This document shows positions 1-7,003 of a stretch of 64,000 bases of DNA, piece by piece. The translations under genes and the position numbers were made by a program. The number at the start of each line of letters is the position of its first letter. The first letter of the stretch is position 1. The notes beneath the pieces were generated by a model. It ran no database searches and was not told the origin of the DNA. It saw only the letters and a list, made by a program, of their open reading frames with translations. This stretch comes from CAYVGO01 sp964450725 (GTDB lineage Bacteria > Bacteroidota > Bacteroidia > Bacteroidales > UBA932). Location: the NCBI GenBank assembly GCA_964450725.1, contig CAYVGO010000004.1, positions 1 through 64,000 on the forward strand, written 5' to 3'.

Positions 1-138
1 CAGGGTGAAAGTGTCAGACAGACCCCAGATGGGACTTTCCTGCAGGGTAAAAGTGTCAGACAGACCCCAGATGGGACTTTCCTGCAGGGTAAAAGTGTCA
101 GACAGACCCCAGATGGGACTTTCCTACAGGGTGAAAGT
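1..138. repeat. 42-bp tandem repeat, three full units plus a partial one
   Basis: Units begin at 1, 43 and 85 (each starts CAGGGTRAAAGTGTCAGACA and ends ACTTTCCTR) and a fourth breaks off after CAGGGTGAAAGT near 138. The array probably continues left of the window. Units differ at only one or two positions. Within a unit GAAAGT can pair with ACTTTC, with an inner CCC/GGG, so each could fold as a hairpin in RNA. Because 42 is a multiple of three, a reading frame of 14-residue repeats stays open across it, but it has no signal peptide or recognisable domain and I do not call it a gene. Confidence 0.9.
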
Positions 139-195
139 CAGTTTTAGAGGTTTAAACAAGATAAAACAAGATGTTTACATAAAAACAATTAACTT

Positions 196-2022
196 ATGAA
201 GAAGTTACTTTATATTATAACTCCGATAATTTTTGTTGTAGGATTTTTATTCATCTCCTCTTGCGACAAACTTTTTCCGTTCAACTTTTCCGATGAAAAT
301 AATGTGGACAGTGTGGTCATTCGGCAACTCCAAACCAAAGGTATTGTTATTAACAGAAAAGCGGTGATTGAATCAACAGTACAAGATTCTTTGAATGGAG
401 AGTATGGCTTAATTACGTTTACAATTCTTAATGGCAGCCAATATTTACCCTTGGTGATGAGTTTAGATGTTTATGTTTCCAATAAAGCTACCATTCGTAA
501 CTGGCCGGATGAAATGATGCTTGCTTTTAAAAATACGGCAGATATGAAGAGTTTTTACGTTGCTTCTGAGTCTGGTAAAACAAAAAAATGGATCATTCGT
601 ATTGTTGACCAAACACCAACACCTCCCGACCCCAACAAACAAAACACCACTATACAAAGTTTTACCTTTCCTCCCATTGAACAAGGTAACATTAAGATTG
701 TGCCCGAAGATGTAAATATCGGTTCTGACTCTATTATTATCAGTTATGAGTCTGATGCTACAACAAATTTAACCTATCCGATAACAATTAATCCTATCGT
801 AAAATTACCTTCGGGAGCTTATCTTAAAGATGTTGTCCAAGAACTTTCTCTCACTTTTACTACCTCGGCAGATGTGAAGCAATTTACGGTTGTGGCAGCA
901 GACAATACGGCGGAAAAAACATGGTACGTTGCTTTGCAGCAGCAAGTGTTGGCAGGTGGCAGTTCGGCCGCAGAAATTATTGAATTTAAGTGGTTAAGTA
1001 TTTTACCTTCCTCCATGAAAACATCTTCAGGACTGAAGGGATTGATTTATAACAACGGAAGAACGGTTTATATTCCGGTTTATACCGCATGGGAAGAAGG
1101 CAAAGTGGTCAAAGTAACGATGGAAAATCTCTCAATCTCAGATAAAGCAACAATGGTAGATTATACCGGAGTATTTTCTTTTACTGATTTTAATGATGTG
1201 AAAACATTGCGCATTACTGCCGAAAACGGTAAAATGAAAACATGGCAAATAAAGTTATTATATAGTCCGCAGTTTGCCAACAGTGGTTTTGAAGAATGGA
1301 GTACCGGTGATTTTCCCTACTTAAACGGCGGACAGTGGTCTGTGAATAACAATCAGCCGCCAATGGTAAGTTCTGTTGTGATGGTAGAGCCGTCGAGTGA
1401 TGCTTTTCAGGGTAAAAAATCTGCCGAACTCAGTACACGTTGTATTACGCGAGGAGCTGCCGGAGTAAATTCTACAACCCCGATTTCCGGAGGAACTATT
1501 TTTATCGGAGGATTTAATTTCAGTGCTTCTGAAGGCGCTATTCGCAATCCTTCAAGTATGTACAATTACGGAAAACCGTTTGAGTATGCGCCAACCTACA
1601 TGAAAGTTGCCCTTAAATATAAACCGGCTTCTCCTGTATATATTGGGAATTTACAAGGTTTTAGTAACGTATTCGGAAATGCTGTGCCGAATTTTAAACC
1701 GACAGTATTAGAGGGTATGCTTGACTCCTGTGATATTTGGATAAAAGTATATGACAGTAATAATAATGTAATCGGAGAGGGTCAGTTTAGCACCGGTACT
1801 GCTTTTGAAGAGTGGAAGGAATTGTATATTCCGGTCATTTATACATCCGAGAATATGCCGGCAAAAGTAGCCATTAATTGTAGTTCGAGTAAAAAAGCAT
1901 TACAGTATATCGGAGCATCAGGAGGTACAAGCGGTAATACCAAAGGAAGTACTTTGATGGTTGATGATCTTGAATTAATGTATTTACCGACCGATTTTGG
2001 ATTACCGATTTTACCCCAATAA
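196..2022 (+). CDS. PCMD-domain surface lipoprotein
   Basis: 608 residues. The N-terminus is a lipoprotein signal: hydrophobic segment 4-20, then ISSC with lipidated Cys23. Residues about 40-350 hold three related Ig-like segments, each ending in a K-x-W-x-(I/V)-x-L type strand (near 131, 235 and 351). From about 360 (FANSGFEEW) to the end it matches the putative carbohydrate metabolism domain (PCMD) of Bacteroidota lipoproteins, a probable carbohydrate-binding fold. The protein is expected at the outer membrane. The next gene, 75 bases on, encodes a small beta-barrel and the two may work together. The exact ligand is unknown. The PCMD assignment is from pattern recognition and is fairly secure; the Ig-like description is inference. 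Confidence 0.8.
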   Translation: MKKLLYIITPIIFVVGFLFISSCDKLFPFNFSDENNVDSVVIRQLQTKGIVINRKAVIESTVQDSLNGEYGLITFTILNGSQYLPLVMSLDVYVSNKATIRNWPDEMMLAFKNTADMKSFYVASESGKTKKWIIRIVDQTPTPPDPNKQNTTIQSFTFPPIEQGNIKIVPEDVNIGSDSIIISYESDATTNLTYPITINPIVKLPSGAYLKDVVQELSLTFTTSADVKQFTVVAADNTAEKTWYVALQQQVLAGGSSAAEIIEFKWLSILPSSMKTSSGLKGLIYNNGRTVYIPVYTAWEEGKVVKVTMENLSISDKATMVDYTGVFSFTDFNDVKTLRITAENGKMKTWQIKLLYSPQFANSGFEEWSTGDFPYLNGGQWSVNNNQPPMVSSVVMVEPSSDAFQGKKSAELSTRCITRGAAGVNSTTPISGGTIFIGGFNFSASEGAIRNPSSMYNYGKPFEYAPTYMKVALKYKPASPVYIGNLQGFSNVFGNAVPNFKPTVLEGMLDSCDIWIKVYDSNNNVIGEGQFSTGTAFEEWKELYIPVIYTSENMPAKVAINCSSSKKALQYIGASGGTSGNTKGSTLMVDDLELMYLPTDFGLPILPQ

Positions 2023-2097
2023 AAAAATAATGATGGGTAAATTGATTTGAGTGTATCATTATTTATTTTTTGTTTTCAACATTATAATTATAAACAG

Positions 2098-2910
2098 ATG
2101 AAGCGATTTTTATTTCTTATATCTACCTTACTGATTGTTACAAGTGCACAATCATCGGAATTAAAGTCAGAAAAAGACTCTACGGTTCGGGTGAATGGAT
2201 ATGTCAATTGGTTAATTTCCGACATTCCGACACATAAGGTTTTTCAAATATCACCCCGTATTGGCACAGATGTCGGCGGTGGAGTTCCTTTCGGTAACTT
2301 ACCTCAAGATTTTCAGCCTTTTCCGAAATTGAATGTTTCCATAGGTTTAAATTTGAATTATATTATTACGCCGCGTTGGCATATAGGTTTCGATATAAAC
2401 TATAAAACCGTAGAAATGTCTGCCAATGCAAAAATGGAAAATGAATATTTTTATGCAGACCCCACAGGGCAGGGTGGAGAAAAAATAGAGGTGTATTATA
2501 CCGGTATTGCCCGTCAAAAAATGAGTTTTACGTTATTGGAGTTCCCTGTTGTGGCTAAATATGGCTTTGGAAAACGGGGTAAACACTGTATTGTTTTTGG
2601 TATTTACGGTGCATGGGTGATGCAAAATGAATTTTCGGTAGTAGCCAAAACCGGTTATCAGGGAACTACCCCGAACGATGTAACAACAGTTATTACAGAA
2701 CCTTTAGAATTAGACTTTTCCAATCAATTAAACAATTGGGAAACCGGATTGGTTTTAGGTTATGAACAGAGAATTACCTCTCGATTAAATGCTGATTTAA
2801 TGATTTATGGAGGCTTTAATAATATTTTCAAGGAAAATATATTGAAATACGGGCTCTTTCCCATGCGATTAAGCATCAGTTTAAGTTATAGCCTGTTTAA
2901 TTTTTCATAG
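2098..2910 (+). CDS. Outer-membrane beta-barrel protein (porin-like family)
   Basis: 270 residues from the ATG at 2098. An upstream in-frame TTG at 2047 would add 17 residues ahead of a perfectly good signal peptide (MKRFLFLISTLLIVTSAQSS), so the later start is preferred. The rest alternates polar and hydrophobic residues, with aromatic-rich strands and a C-terminal strand ending in Phe-Ser (YSLFNFS), typical of an 8-10 strand outer-membrane barrel. No enzyme motif is visible. It follows the PCMD lipoprotein on the same strand and is probably co-transcribed with it. Function unknown. Confidence 0.7.
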   Translation: MKRFLFLISTLLIVTSAQSSELKSEKDSTVRVNGYVNWLISDIPTHKVFQISPRIGTDVGGGVPFGNLPQDFQPFPKLNVSIGLNLNYIITPRWHIGFDINYKTVEMSANAKMENEYFYADPTGQGGEKIEVYYTGIARQKMSFTLLEFPVVAKYGFGKRGKHCIVFGIYGAWVMQNEFSVVAKTGYQGTTPNDVTTVITEPLELDFSNQLNNWETGLVLGYEQRITSRLNADLMIYGGFNNIFKENILKYGLFPMRLSISLSYSLFNFS

Positions 2911-2931
2911 AGATAAAGGTGGTAATGATTA

Positions 2932-2955
2932 TTGGGTAGAAATTCTCTTACCCAA
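2932..2955 (+). terminator. Weak hairpin after the barrel gene
   Basis: TTGGGTA (2932-2938) pairs with TACCCAA (2949-2955) between the barrel gene and radA. There is no T-run after it, so its role as a terminator is doubtful. Confidence 0.25.
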
Positions 2956-3021
2956 CAATGGTAGTTGTACGTATTTGGCAGACTATATTTCAATTAATTT
3001 TCCATAATTTCTCACCCAAGC

Positions 3022-4386
3022 ATGTCTAAAATAAAAAAGTCATTTTTTTGTCAGGAGTGTGGATATGAATCACCCAAGTGGTTAGGGCGCTGTACGGCTT
3101 GTGGAGCATGGAATACTTTTGTAGAAGAAGTAGTTACCAAAGAATTATCGACAAAATCTTTATTGCCCGACAGTAAAAATAGCAAACCTGTTTTAATCAA
3201 AGACATTGCCTTACAGGAAAATAAAAAAACAACCCTCCACAATCAGGAAATGGATAGAGTACTCGGCGGAGGATTGGTCATGGGAAGTTTGATATTGGTT
3301 GGCGGAGAACCCGGTATAGGAAAGTCAACCCTGATGCTTCAAATAGCACAACAAAGTCAACTGAAAACACTATATGTCAGCGGAGAGGAGAGCGTAGAAC
3401 AAATAAAAATGCGTGCCGAACGGATGAATTATACTACCGATAACTGTTATTTGTATGGCGAAACCAATGTAGAAACAATTATCCAGCAGTCTATTCATTT
3501 GCAACCTCAATTGTTGATTGTAGATTCTATTCAAACCTTGACTTCTGAACGTATCGAAAGTTCTGCCGGGAGTGTCTCTCAGGTCAGAGAATCGGCATCT
3601 CTACTGCTCAAGTATGCTAAAACCTACCAAATTCCGGTTTTTTTAATCGGACATATCACTAAAGACGGCGGCATTGCCGGACCAAAGGTCTTGGAACATA
3701 TTGTCGATGTTGTTTTACAGTTTGAGGGTGACGGACAACATCTTTACCGTATTTTGAGAGCCGTCAAAAACAGGTTTGGCTCTGTGGCAGAAATTGGTAT
3801 TTTTGAAATGTGCAGTACCGGCCTACGTGAGGTGCACAATCCGTCGGAGTTACTGCTTTCGCATCACCAAGAAGATTTGAGTGGTATTGCTATCGCAGCT
3901 TCTATAGAAGGAATGAGACCTTTAATGATAGAAATTCAAGCACTGGTAAGTTCTGCTGTTTATGGTATGCCGCAACGCAGTACTACAGGGTTTGATATTC
4001 GACGATTGAATATGCTTTTGGCTGTATTAGAGAAAAGAGTAGGGTTTAAACTATCTGCTAAAGATGTATTTTTGAATTTAGCAGGAGGAATAAAAGTTAC
4101 AGACCCCGCTATTGATTTATCGGTGGTTGTAGCCATTTTATCCTCAAACTTAGATGTTCCTGTACCTAAAAATGTTGCATTTGTTGGAGAGGTCGGACTT
4201 TCGGGAGAAATACGCAGTGTAAGCAGAATGGAGCAACGCATTGCAGAAGCTAAAAAATTAGGATTTACCAAAATATTCATTGCTAAGCAACGAATTGAAA
4301 GACAACAAAAAGATATTGGTATTGAGGTTGTAGAAATTACCAGAGTTCACCAAGTCATGAAAGCATTGTTTCAAGTCAAGTCCTGA
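3022..4386 (+). CDS. radA: DNA repair protein RadA (Sms)
   Basis: 454 residues, normal full length. An N-terminal zinc finger is formed by Cys10, Cys13, Cys24 and Cys27. A RecA-like ATPase follows, with Walker A GGEPGIGKST at 94-103, a Walker B-like strand LLIVDSIQT, and the RadA-specific KNRFG motif in the middle of the protein. The C-terminal part is the Lon-like domain without protease function. RadA is a DnaB-type helicase that extends D-loops in homologous recombination and processes branched intermediates in the cytoplasm. It stands alone between the barrel gene and tRNA-Asp. Confidence 0.97.
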   Translation: MSKIKKSFFCQECGYESPKWLGRCTACGAWNTFVEEVVTKELSTKSLLPDSKNSKPVLIKDIALQENKKTTLHNQEMDRVLGGGLVMGSLILVGGEPGIGKSTLMLQIAQQSQLKTLYVSGEESVEQIKMRAERMNYTTDNCYLYGETNVETIIQQSIHLQPQLLIVDSIQTLTSERIESSAGSVSQVRESASLLLKYAKTYQIPVFLIGHITKDGGIAGPKVLEHIVDVVLQFEGDGQHLYRILRAVKNRFGSVAEIGIFEMCSTGLREVHNPSELLLSHHQEDLSGIAIAASIEGMRPLMIEIQALVSSAVYGMPQRSTTGFDIRRLNMLLAVLEKRVGFKLSAKDVFLNLAGGIKVTDPAIDLSVVVAILSSNLDVPVPKNVAFVGEVGLSGEIRSVSRMEQRIAEAKKLGFTKIFIAKQRIERQQKDIGIEVVEITRVHQVMKALFQVKS

Positions 4387-4416
4387 AACTTTTGTATAGA
4401 TTTCGCCTGCAAAAGT

Positions 4417-4447
4417 TTTGAGAAATAAAAAAAAGATATTACCTTTG
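4417..4447 (+). promoter_or_regulatory. Promoter of tRNA-Asp
   Basis: TTTG at 4417-4420 and TACCTTTG at 4440-4447 fit the Bacteroidota -33/-7 pattern with 19 bases between. The tRNA begins 33 bases after the -7 box. Confidence 0.75.
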
Positions 4448-4480
4448 CGCCCACATAAGTTTTAAGTCATAATATATAGG

Positions 4481-4554
4481 GGTCTGGTAGTTCAGTTGGT
4501 TAGAATACATGCCTGTCACGCATGGGGTCGCGGGTTCGAGTCCCGTCCAGACCG
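4481..4554 (+). tRNA. tRNA-Asp (GTC)
   Basis: The acceptor arms GGTCTGG (4481-4487) and CCAGACC (4547-4553) pair fully, with discriminator G at 4554. The anticodon stem is CATGC/GCATG around loop CTGTCAC, anticodon GTC. The T arm is GCGGG-TTCGAGT-CCCGT. The CCA end is not encoded. A terminator follows immediately. Confidence 0.97.
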
Positions 4555-4555
4555 C

Positions 4556-4588
4556 AAAAGCAGCTTTTTATAGGGCTGCTTTTTTGTT
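4556..4588 (+). terminator. Terminator of tRNA-Asp
   Basis: AAAAGCAGC (4556-4564) pairs with GCTGCTTTT (4575-4583) and runs into a T-tract. Confidence 0.85.
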
Positions 4589-4647
4589 TTTTTATAGTCT
4601 AAGAAGTTGAAAGTAATTGTTTATTATCTGTAAACGATAGGAATTTT

Positions 4648-5048
4648 CTACCGCTCTCTAAACATTTTTTCTAATGTTTGTAATCGGTCTAAAAGTGATA
4701 TAAAGGGTATTGAGTTTCCGTAAATCATTGATTGTTGCATGGTCAAATAATCATTTTCCCAATCTTTAATAACACTATCGGGTGGGATTAAAGATTGGGA
4801 ACGAATATCAATATCATAATTGACACCATTTACCCGTGTAAATAATTTTCGGTGGTGGTTGATTGTTTCCCATAAATCGTTATTATTGATTGCTGCAATA
4901 ATAATAACTTATTCTTCATTCGTTCCAAACGGCTGTAGTTATTTCAACGTCTGCAATATCGGTATTGATTGGCAGGTTTTCAGAAATCAAATTTTTAACT
5001 TTATATTTTGTAGTGGGTTCAAACGGAGACTGAGAACAGACTTCTAAA
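4648..5048 (-). pseudogene. Decayed AbiEii-type nucleotidyltransferase toxin, C-terminal pieces
   Basis: Read on the minus strand. One frame gives ILEVCSQSPFEPTTKYKVKN followed by LISENLP, the segment that follows the catalytic domain in AbiEii/AbiGii toxins, and stops at a TGA at 4916-4918. A shifted frame then resumes with LWETINHHRKLFTRVNGVNY and, further on, NDYLTMQQSMIYGNS, the typical end of this family (consensus DYxxMxxxMIYG), finishing at a TAG at 4648. The catalytic GG-T and D-x-D part and the central helical part are missing. The gene is therefore dead by deletion, frameshift and stop. It lies just downstream of its antitoxin remnant, as in live pairs. Family assignment is from recognised motifs, without a search. 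Confidence 0.7.
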
Positions 5049-5049
5049 A

Positions 5050-5226
5050 TTACGGCATGGCAATCCTGATTAAAACCGACCGTTGGACAAGCCTTTCTAA
5101 TGTTTTGTTAACGGCTTTACTTTCTCCAAGCCGTATAAAATCAGACGCAAAAACTACCTTACCCCTTCCGCATTTTTTAACGTTTGAAATAATATTATTA
5201 TCAATACTTTGCATTTGAAAATTCAT
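5050..5226 (-). pseudogene. Truncated AbiEi-like (DUF6088) antitoxin
   Basis: The minus strand encodes 58 residues from an ATG at 5226, including NVKKCGRGKVVFASDFIRLG and KTLERLVQRSVLIRI, then stops at 5050-5052. This is the N-terminal winged-helix part of DUF6088/AbiEi-like antitoxins (consensus GRGxVFxxxDFxxLGS), whose full length is about 200 residues. The stop falls where the family normally continues. The dead toxin follows it directly. Two palindromes that look like the original operator stand just upstream at 5231-5304. A second remnant of the same family lies at about 6330-6405. Confidence 0.75.
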
Positions 5227-5230
5227 TCAA

Positions 5231-5304
5231 TTTTGTCGTAAAAATAATAATAAAATGCGACAAAATCAATGCAATTTTATTTGAAAATAAAACTGCATTG
5301 ATTT
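5231..5304. promoter_or_regulatory. Two palindromes upstream of the antitoxin remnant, probable old operator
   Basis: TTTTGTCG (5231-5238) is inverted as CGACAAAA (5258-5265). Next to it, a 20-base arm at 5263-5282 (AAATCAATGCAATTTTATTT) is inverted at 5285-5304 with one mismatch and a 2-base centre. AbiEi-type antitoxins are known to bind inverted repeats at their own promoter, so an operator is the best reading. From 5305 to 5541 there is no convincing gene. A 28-codon frame begins at ATG 5355 (MSARNTCEKIPNF...) that I do not recognise. Confidence 0.55.
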
Positions 5305-5492
5305 AGAATAAAATTATAGACCAATTTATGTATATTTGCTTTACTGATACATAAATGAGTGCAAGAAATACCTGTGAGAAAATACCCAACTTCAACGTTA
5401 ATTCTGTAATTGAGGAGGCTTGCAAACCAGTAATCCGATAGCAGGGTGATGAACATCTTACGGTCTTATGATTAAAAACAGGATAGAATTAC

Positions 5493-5500
5493 TATCTTTG
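5493..5500 (+). promoter_or_regulatory. -7 box TATCTTTG before the EFR1-type gene
   Basis: TATCTTTG matches the Bacteroidota -7 consensus 41 bases upstream of the ATG at 5542. I see no clear TTTG at the -33 position. Confidence 0.5.
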
Positions 5501-5541
5501 TAGGTTACGGGTTGGAATACATAAAATTAAAAGGAAAAGTA

Positions 5542-6306
5542 ATGAAAGAGGTGTATCAGATGTTTTTTTCTCCAACACATACATCGGCTACTATTGCCGA
5601 TGCCATCGGAGAGGCGTTGACAGCAGAGCCACGCACAGTAGTTGATTTGACCTACCGCGTTGAACGTGAGATATCTGTAGAGAATGGTATAGCCGTGATT
5701 GCTGTTCCCGTTTATGGCGGTAGGGTAGCCGAAACAGCCAAGAAACGGTTAAAGAGCATACGTGGAGTTCATTCTGAGGCGGTTGTAGTAGTTCTCTATG
5801 GTAACCGCGATTACGAAGATGCGCTTTTGGAATTGTGTGACCTTGCCGCAGAACAGGGGTTTCGTCCGATTGCCGCCGCTGCATTTATCGGAGAACACTC
5901 TTTCAGTCGTAAGGATCGCCCGATTACAGCCAAACGTCCTGATCTTTCAGATATAGAAATTGCTCACCGATTTGGCAAAGAGATTGCCGCACGAATTGCT
6001 GACGGAAATTGTGAAAGGCAGGTTGTTCCGAAAGGAAATTTTCCGTACAAAGTAAAGGAAAAATCTACACCGCAGACTCCGTTAACCGTTGAAGAACTTT
6101 GCGTACAATGCGAGCATTGCATTACTATTTGTCCGACAGAATCAATTCGTTTAGGGTCGAAAATTGTGAGTGATCCGCAAACGTGTATCAAGTGTTGTGC
6201 GTGTGTTAAAGAATGTCCTTTAGAAGCGAGGGTGTTTGACACTCCCTATACCGATCTACTCTATAGAAATTTCAGTGAGCGGAAACAACCAGAACTGTTT
6301 TTTTAG
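5542..6306 (+). CDS. EFR1-type flavodoxin/4Fe-4S ferredoxin fusion
   Basis: 254 residues from the ATG at 5542, preceded by AAAAGGAAAAG; an in-frame TTG at 5512 is less likely. Residues 1-165 form a flavodoxin-like domain (FFSPTHTS phosphate loop for FMN, PVYGGRV). Residues about 180-240 carry two ferredoxin motifs, CVQCEHCITICP and CIKCCACVKECP, each binding a 4Fe-4S cluster. Such EFR1 proteins are predicted to shuttle electrons in anaerobes; the partner is unknown. The gene is visibly GC-richer than its surroundings (34 of 60 bases G/C at 5581-5640 and 35 of 60 at 5821-5880). It is flanked by two remnants of one antitoxin family, which suggests acquisition by transfer. Confidence 0.85.
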   Translation: MKEVYQMFFSPTHTSATIADAIGEALTAEPRTVVDLTYRVEREISVENGIAVIAVPVYGGRVAETAKKRLKSIRGVHSEAVVVVLYGNRDYEDALLELCDLAAEQGFRPIAAAAFIGEHSFSRKDRPITAKRPDLSDIEIAHRFGKEIAARIADGNCERQVVPKGNFPYKVKEKSTPQTPLTVEELCVQCEHCITICPTESIRLGSKIVSDPQTCIKCCACVKECPLEARVFDTPYTDLLYRNFSERKQPELFF

Positions 6307-6329
6307 GTTTAAGGACACCTCCGTTACAC

Positions 6330-6405
6330 TGGTCTTTTTAATGTTTTCTCCAAACCGTATAAAATCAGAAGTCAAAACTACCTTATCCCTCCGCATTTTA
6401 TAAGG
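6330..6405 (-). pseudogene. Second remnant of a DUF6088 (AbiEi-like) antitoxin
   Basis: The minus strand reads KMRRDKVVLTSDFIRFGENI, matching KCGRGKVVFASDFIRLGES of the remnant at 5050-5226. At DNA level both share CCGTATAAAATCAGA, AAAACTACCTTA and CCGCATTTT in the same order and spacing. The rest is unrecognisable. The two remnants lie on the same strand either side of the EFR1 gene. Confidence 0.6.
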
Positions 6406-6725
6406 TTGTTTTTTATTCGAGAAACCGTAGTTGCAAATGTCTAAGAAATATTGTTTTAAAACATCATAGAAATGACTCAATGATTTATTCTTATTTTTTA
6501 TAGATATTCCGGAATTCTGTTTTTTACTTATTGCTCATTTGAAGTGATGTATTGTTATGTATAATTCATTTTAGGATACAATTCATATGTAAGTTTGATT
6601 GAAATGTTTCATTTTGATATTTTTGACATATTCTGGATTAACATTTTTTGTAGTGTAGAGATTTTATTATCTGAATTATTAAAGTACTTTTGCGGAATTT
6701 ATTTTTAATAAAATCATTGTCAATT
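6406..6725. other. AT-rich intergenic region before oadG
   Basis: No gene is visible here. TACTTTTG at 6685-6692 fits the -7 promoter consensus and would start transcription of the oad operon about 30 bases before the oadG ATG. No good -33 TTTG stands at the expected distance. Confidence 0.5.
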
Positions 6726-6983
6726 ATGGAATATCTCAATACCGCATTATTACTATTAGTAATAGGTATTTCTACAGTTTTTGTTGTTTTAATATTTCTC
6801 ATTTTATCAGGAAATGTACTTATAAAAGTCGTCAATCGTTATTTTCCGGAACAATCCCTCGCACCTCCTCAAAACAATAATAAACCAATACAACATCAAT
6901 CTGAAATGGCAATTCGTCAAGCCATTGAAATGGCCGGTAAGGGAGAGTGGAGTGTAATATCTATTCAAAAAGTTACAAACTAA
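6726..6983 (+). CDS. oadG: Oxaloacetate decarboxylase gamma subunit
   Basis: 85 residues. One membrane helix (about 7-28) is followed by a hydrophilic tail, the standard OadG layout. The subunit anchors the soluble alpha subunit to the membrane-embedded beta subunit of the Na+-exporting decarboxylase. The start at 6726 gives the family-typical MEYLNTALLLL; an earlier in-frame start would add an unlikely leader. It is the first gene of oadG-oadA-oadB, 20 bases before oadA. Confidence 0.88.
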   Translation: MEYLNTALLLLVIGISTVFVVLIFLILSGNVLIKVVNRYFPEQSLAPPQNNNKPIQHQSEMAIRQAIEMAGKGEWSVISIQKVTN

Positions 6984-7003
6984 AAATTATCAAATACGAA
7001 GTT

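Noticed and set aside
1..138. CRISPR array
   Set aside because: Units are contiguous and near-identical over all 42 bases; there are no unique spacers and no cas genes.
5..199. Open frame of 64 codons with 14-residue repeats
   Set aside because: It is an accident of the 42-bp tandem repeat, which is divisible by three. There is no domain, signal or start context.
4820..5047. 75-codon frame on the plus strand
   Set aside because: It lies opposite the decayed toxin, whose minus-strand reading gives recognisable family motifs.
4481..5304. Integrated phage or ICE at tRNA-Asp
   Set aside because: There is no integrase gene and no repeat of the tRNA 3' end downstream; only toxin-antitoxin debris is present.
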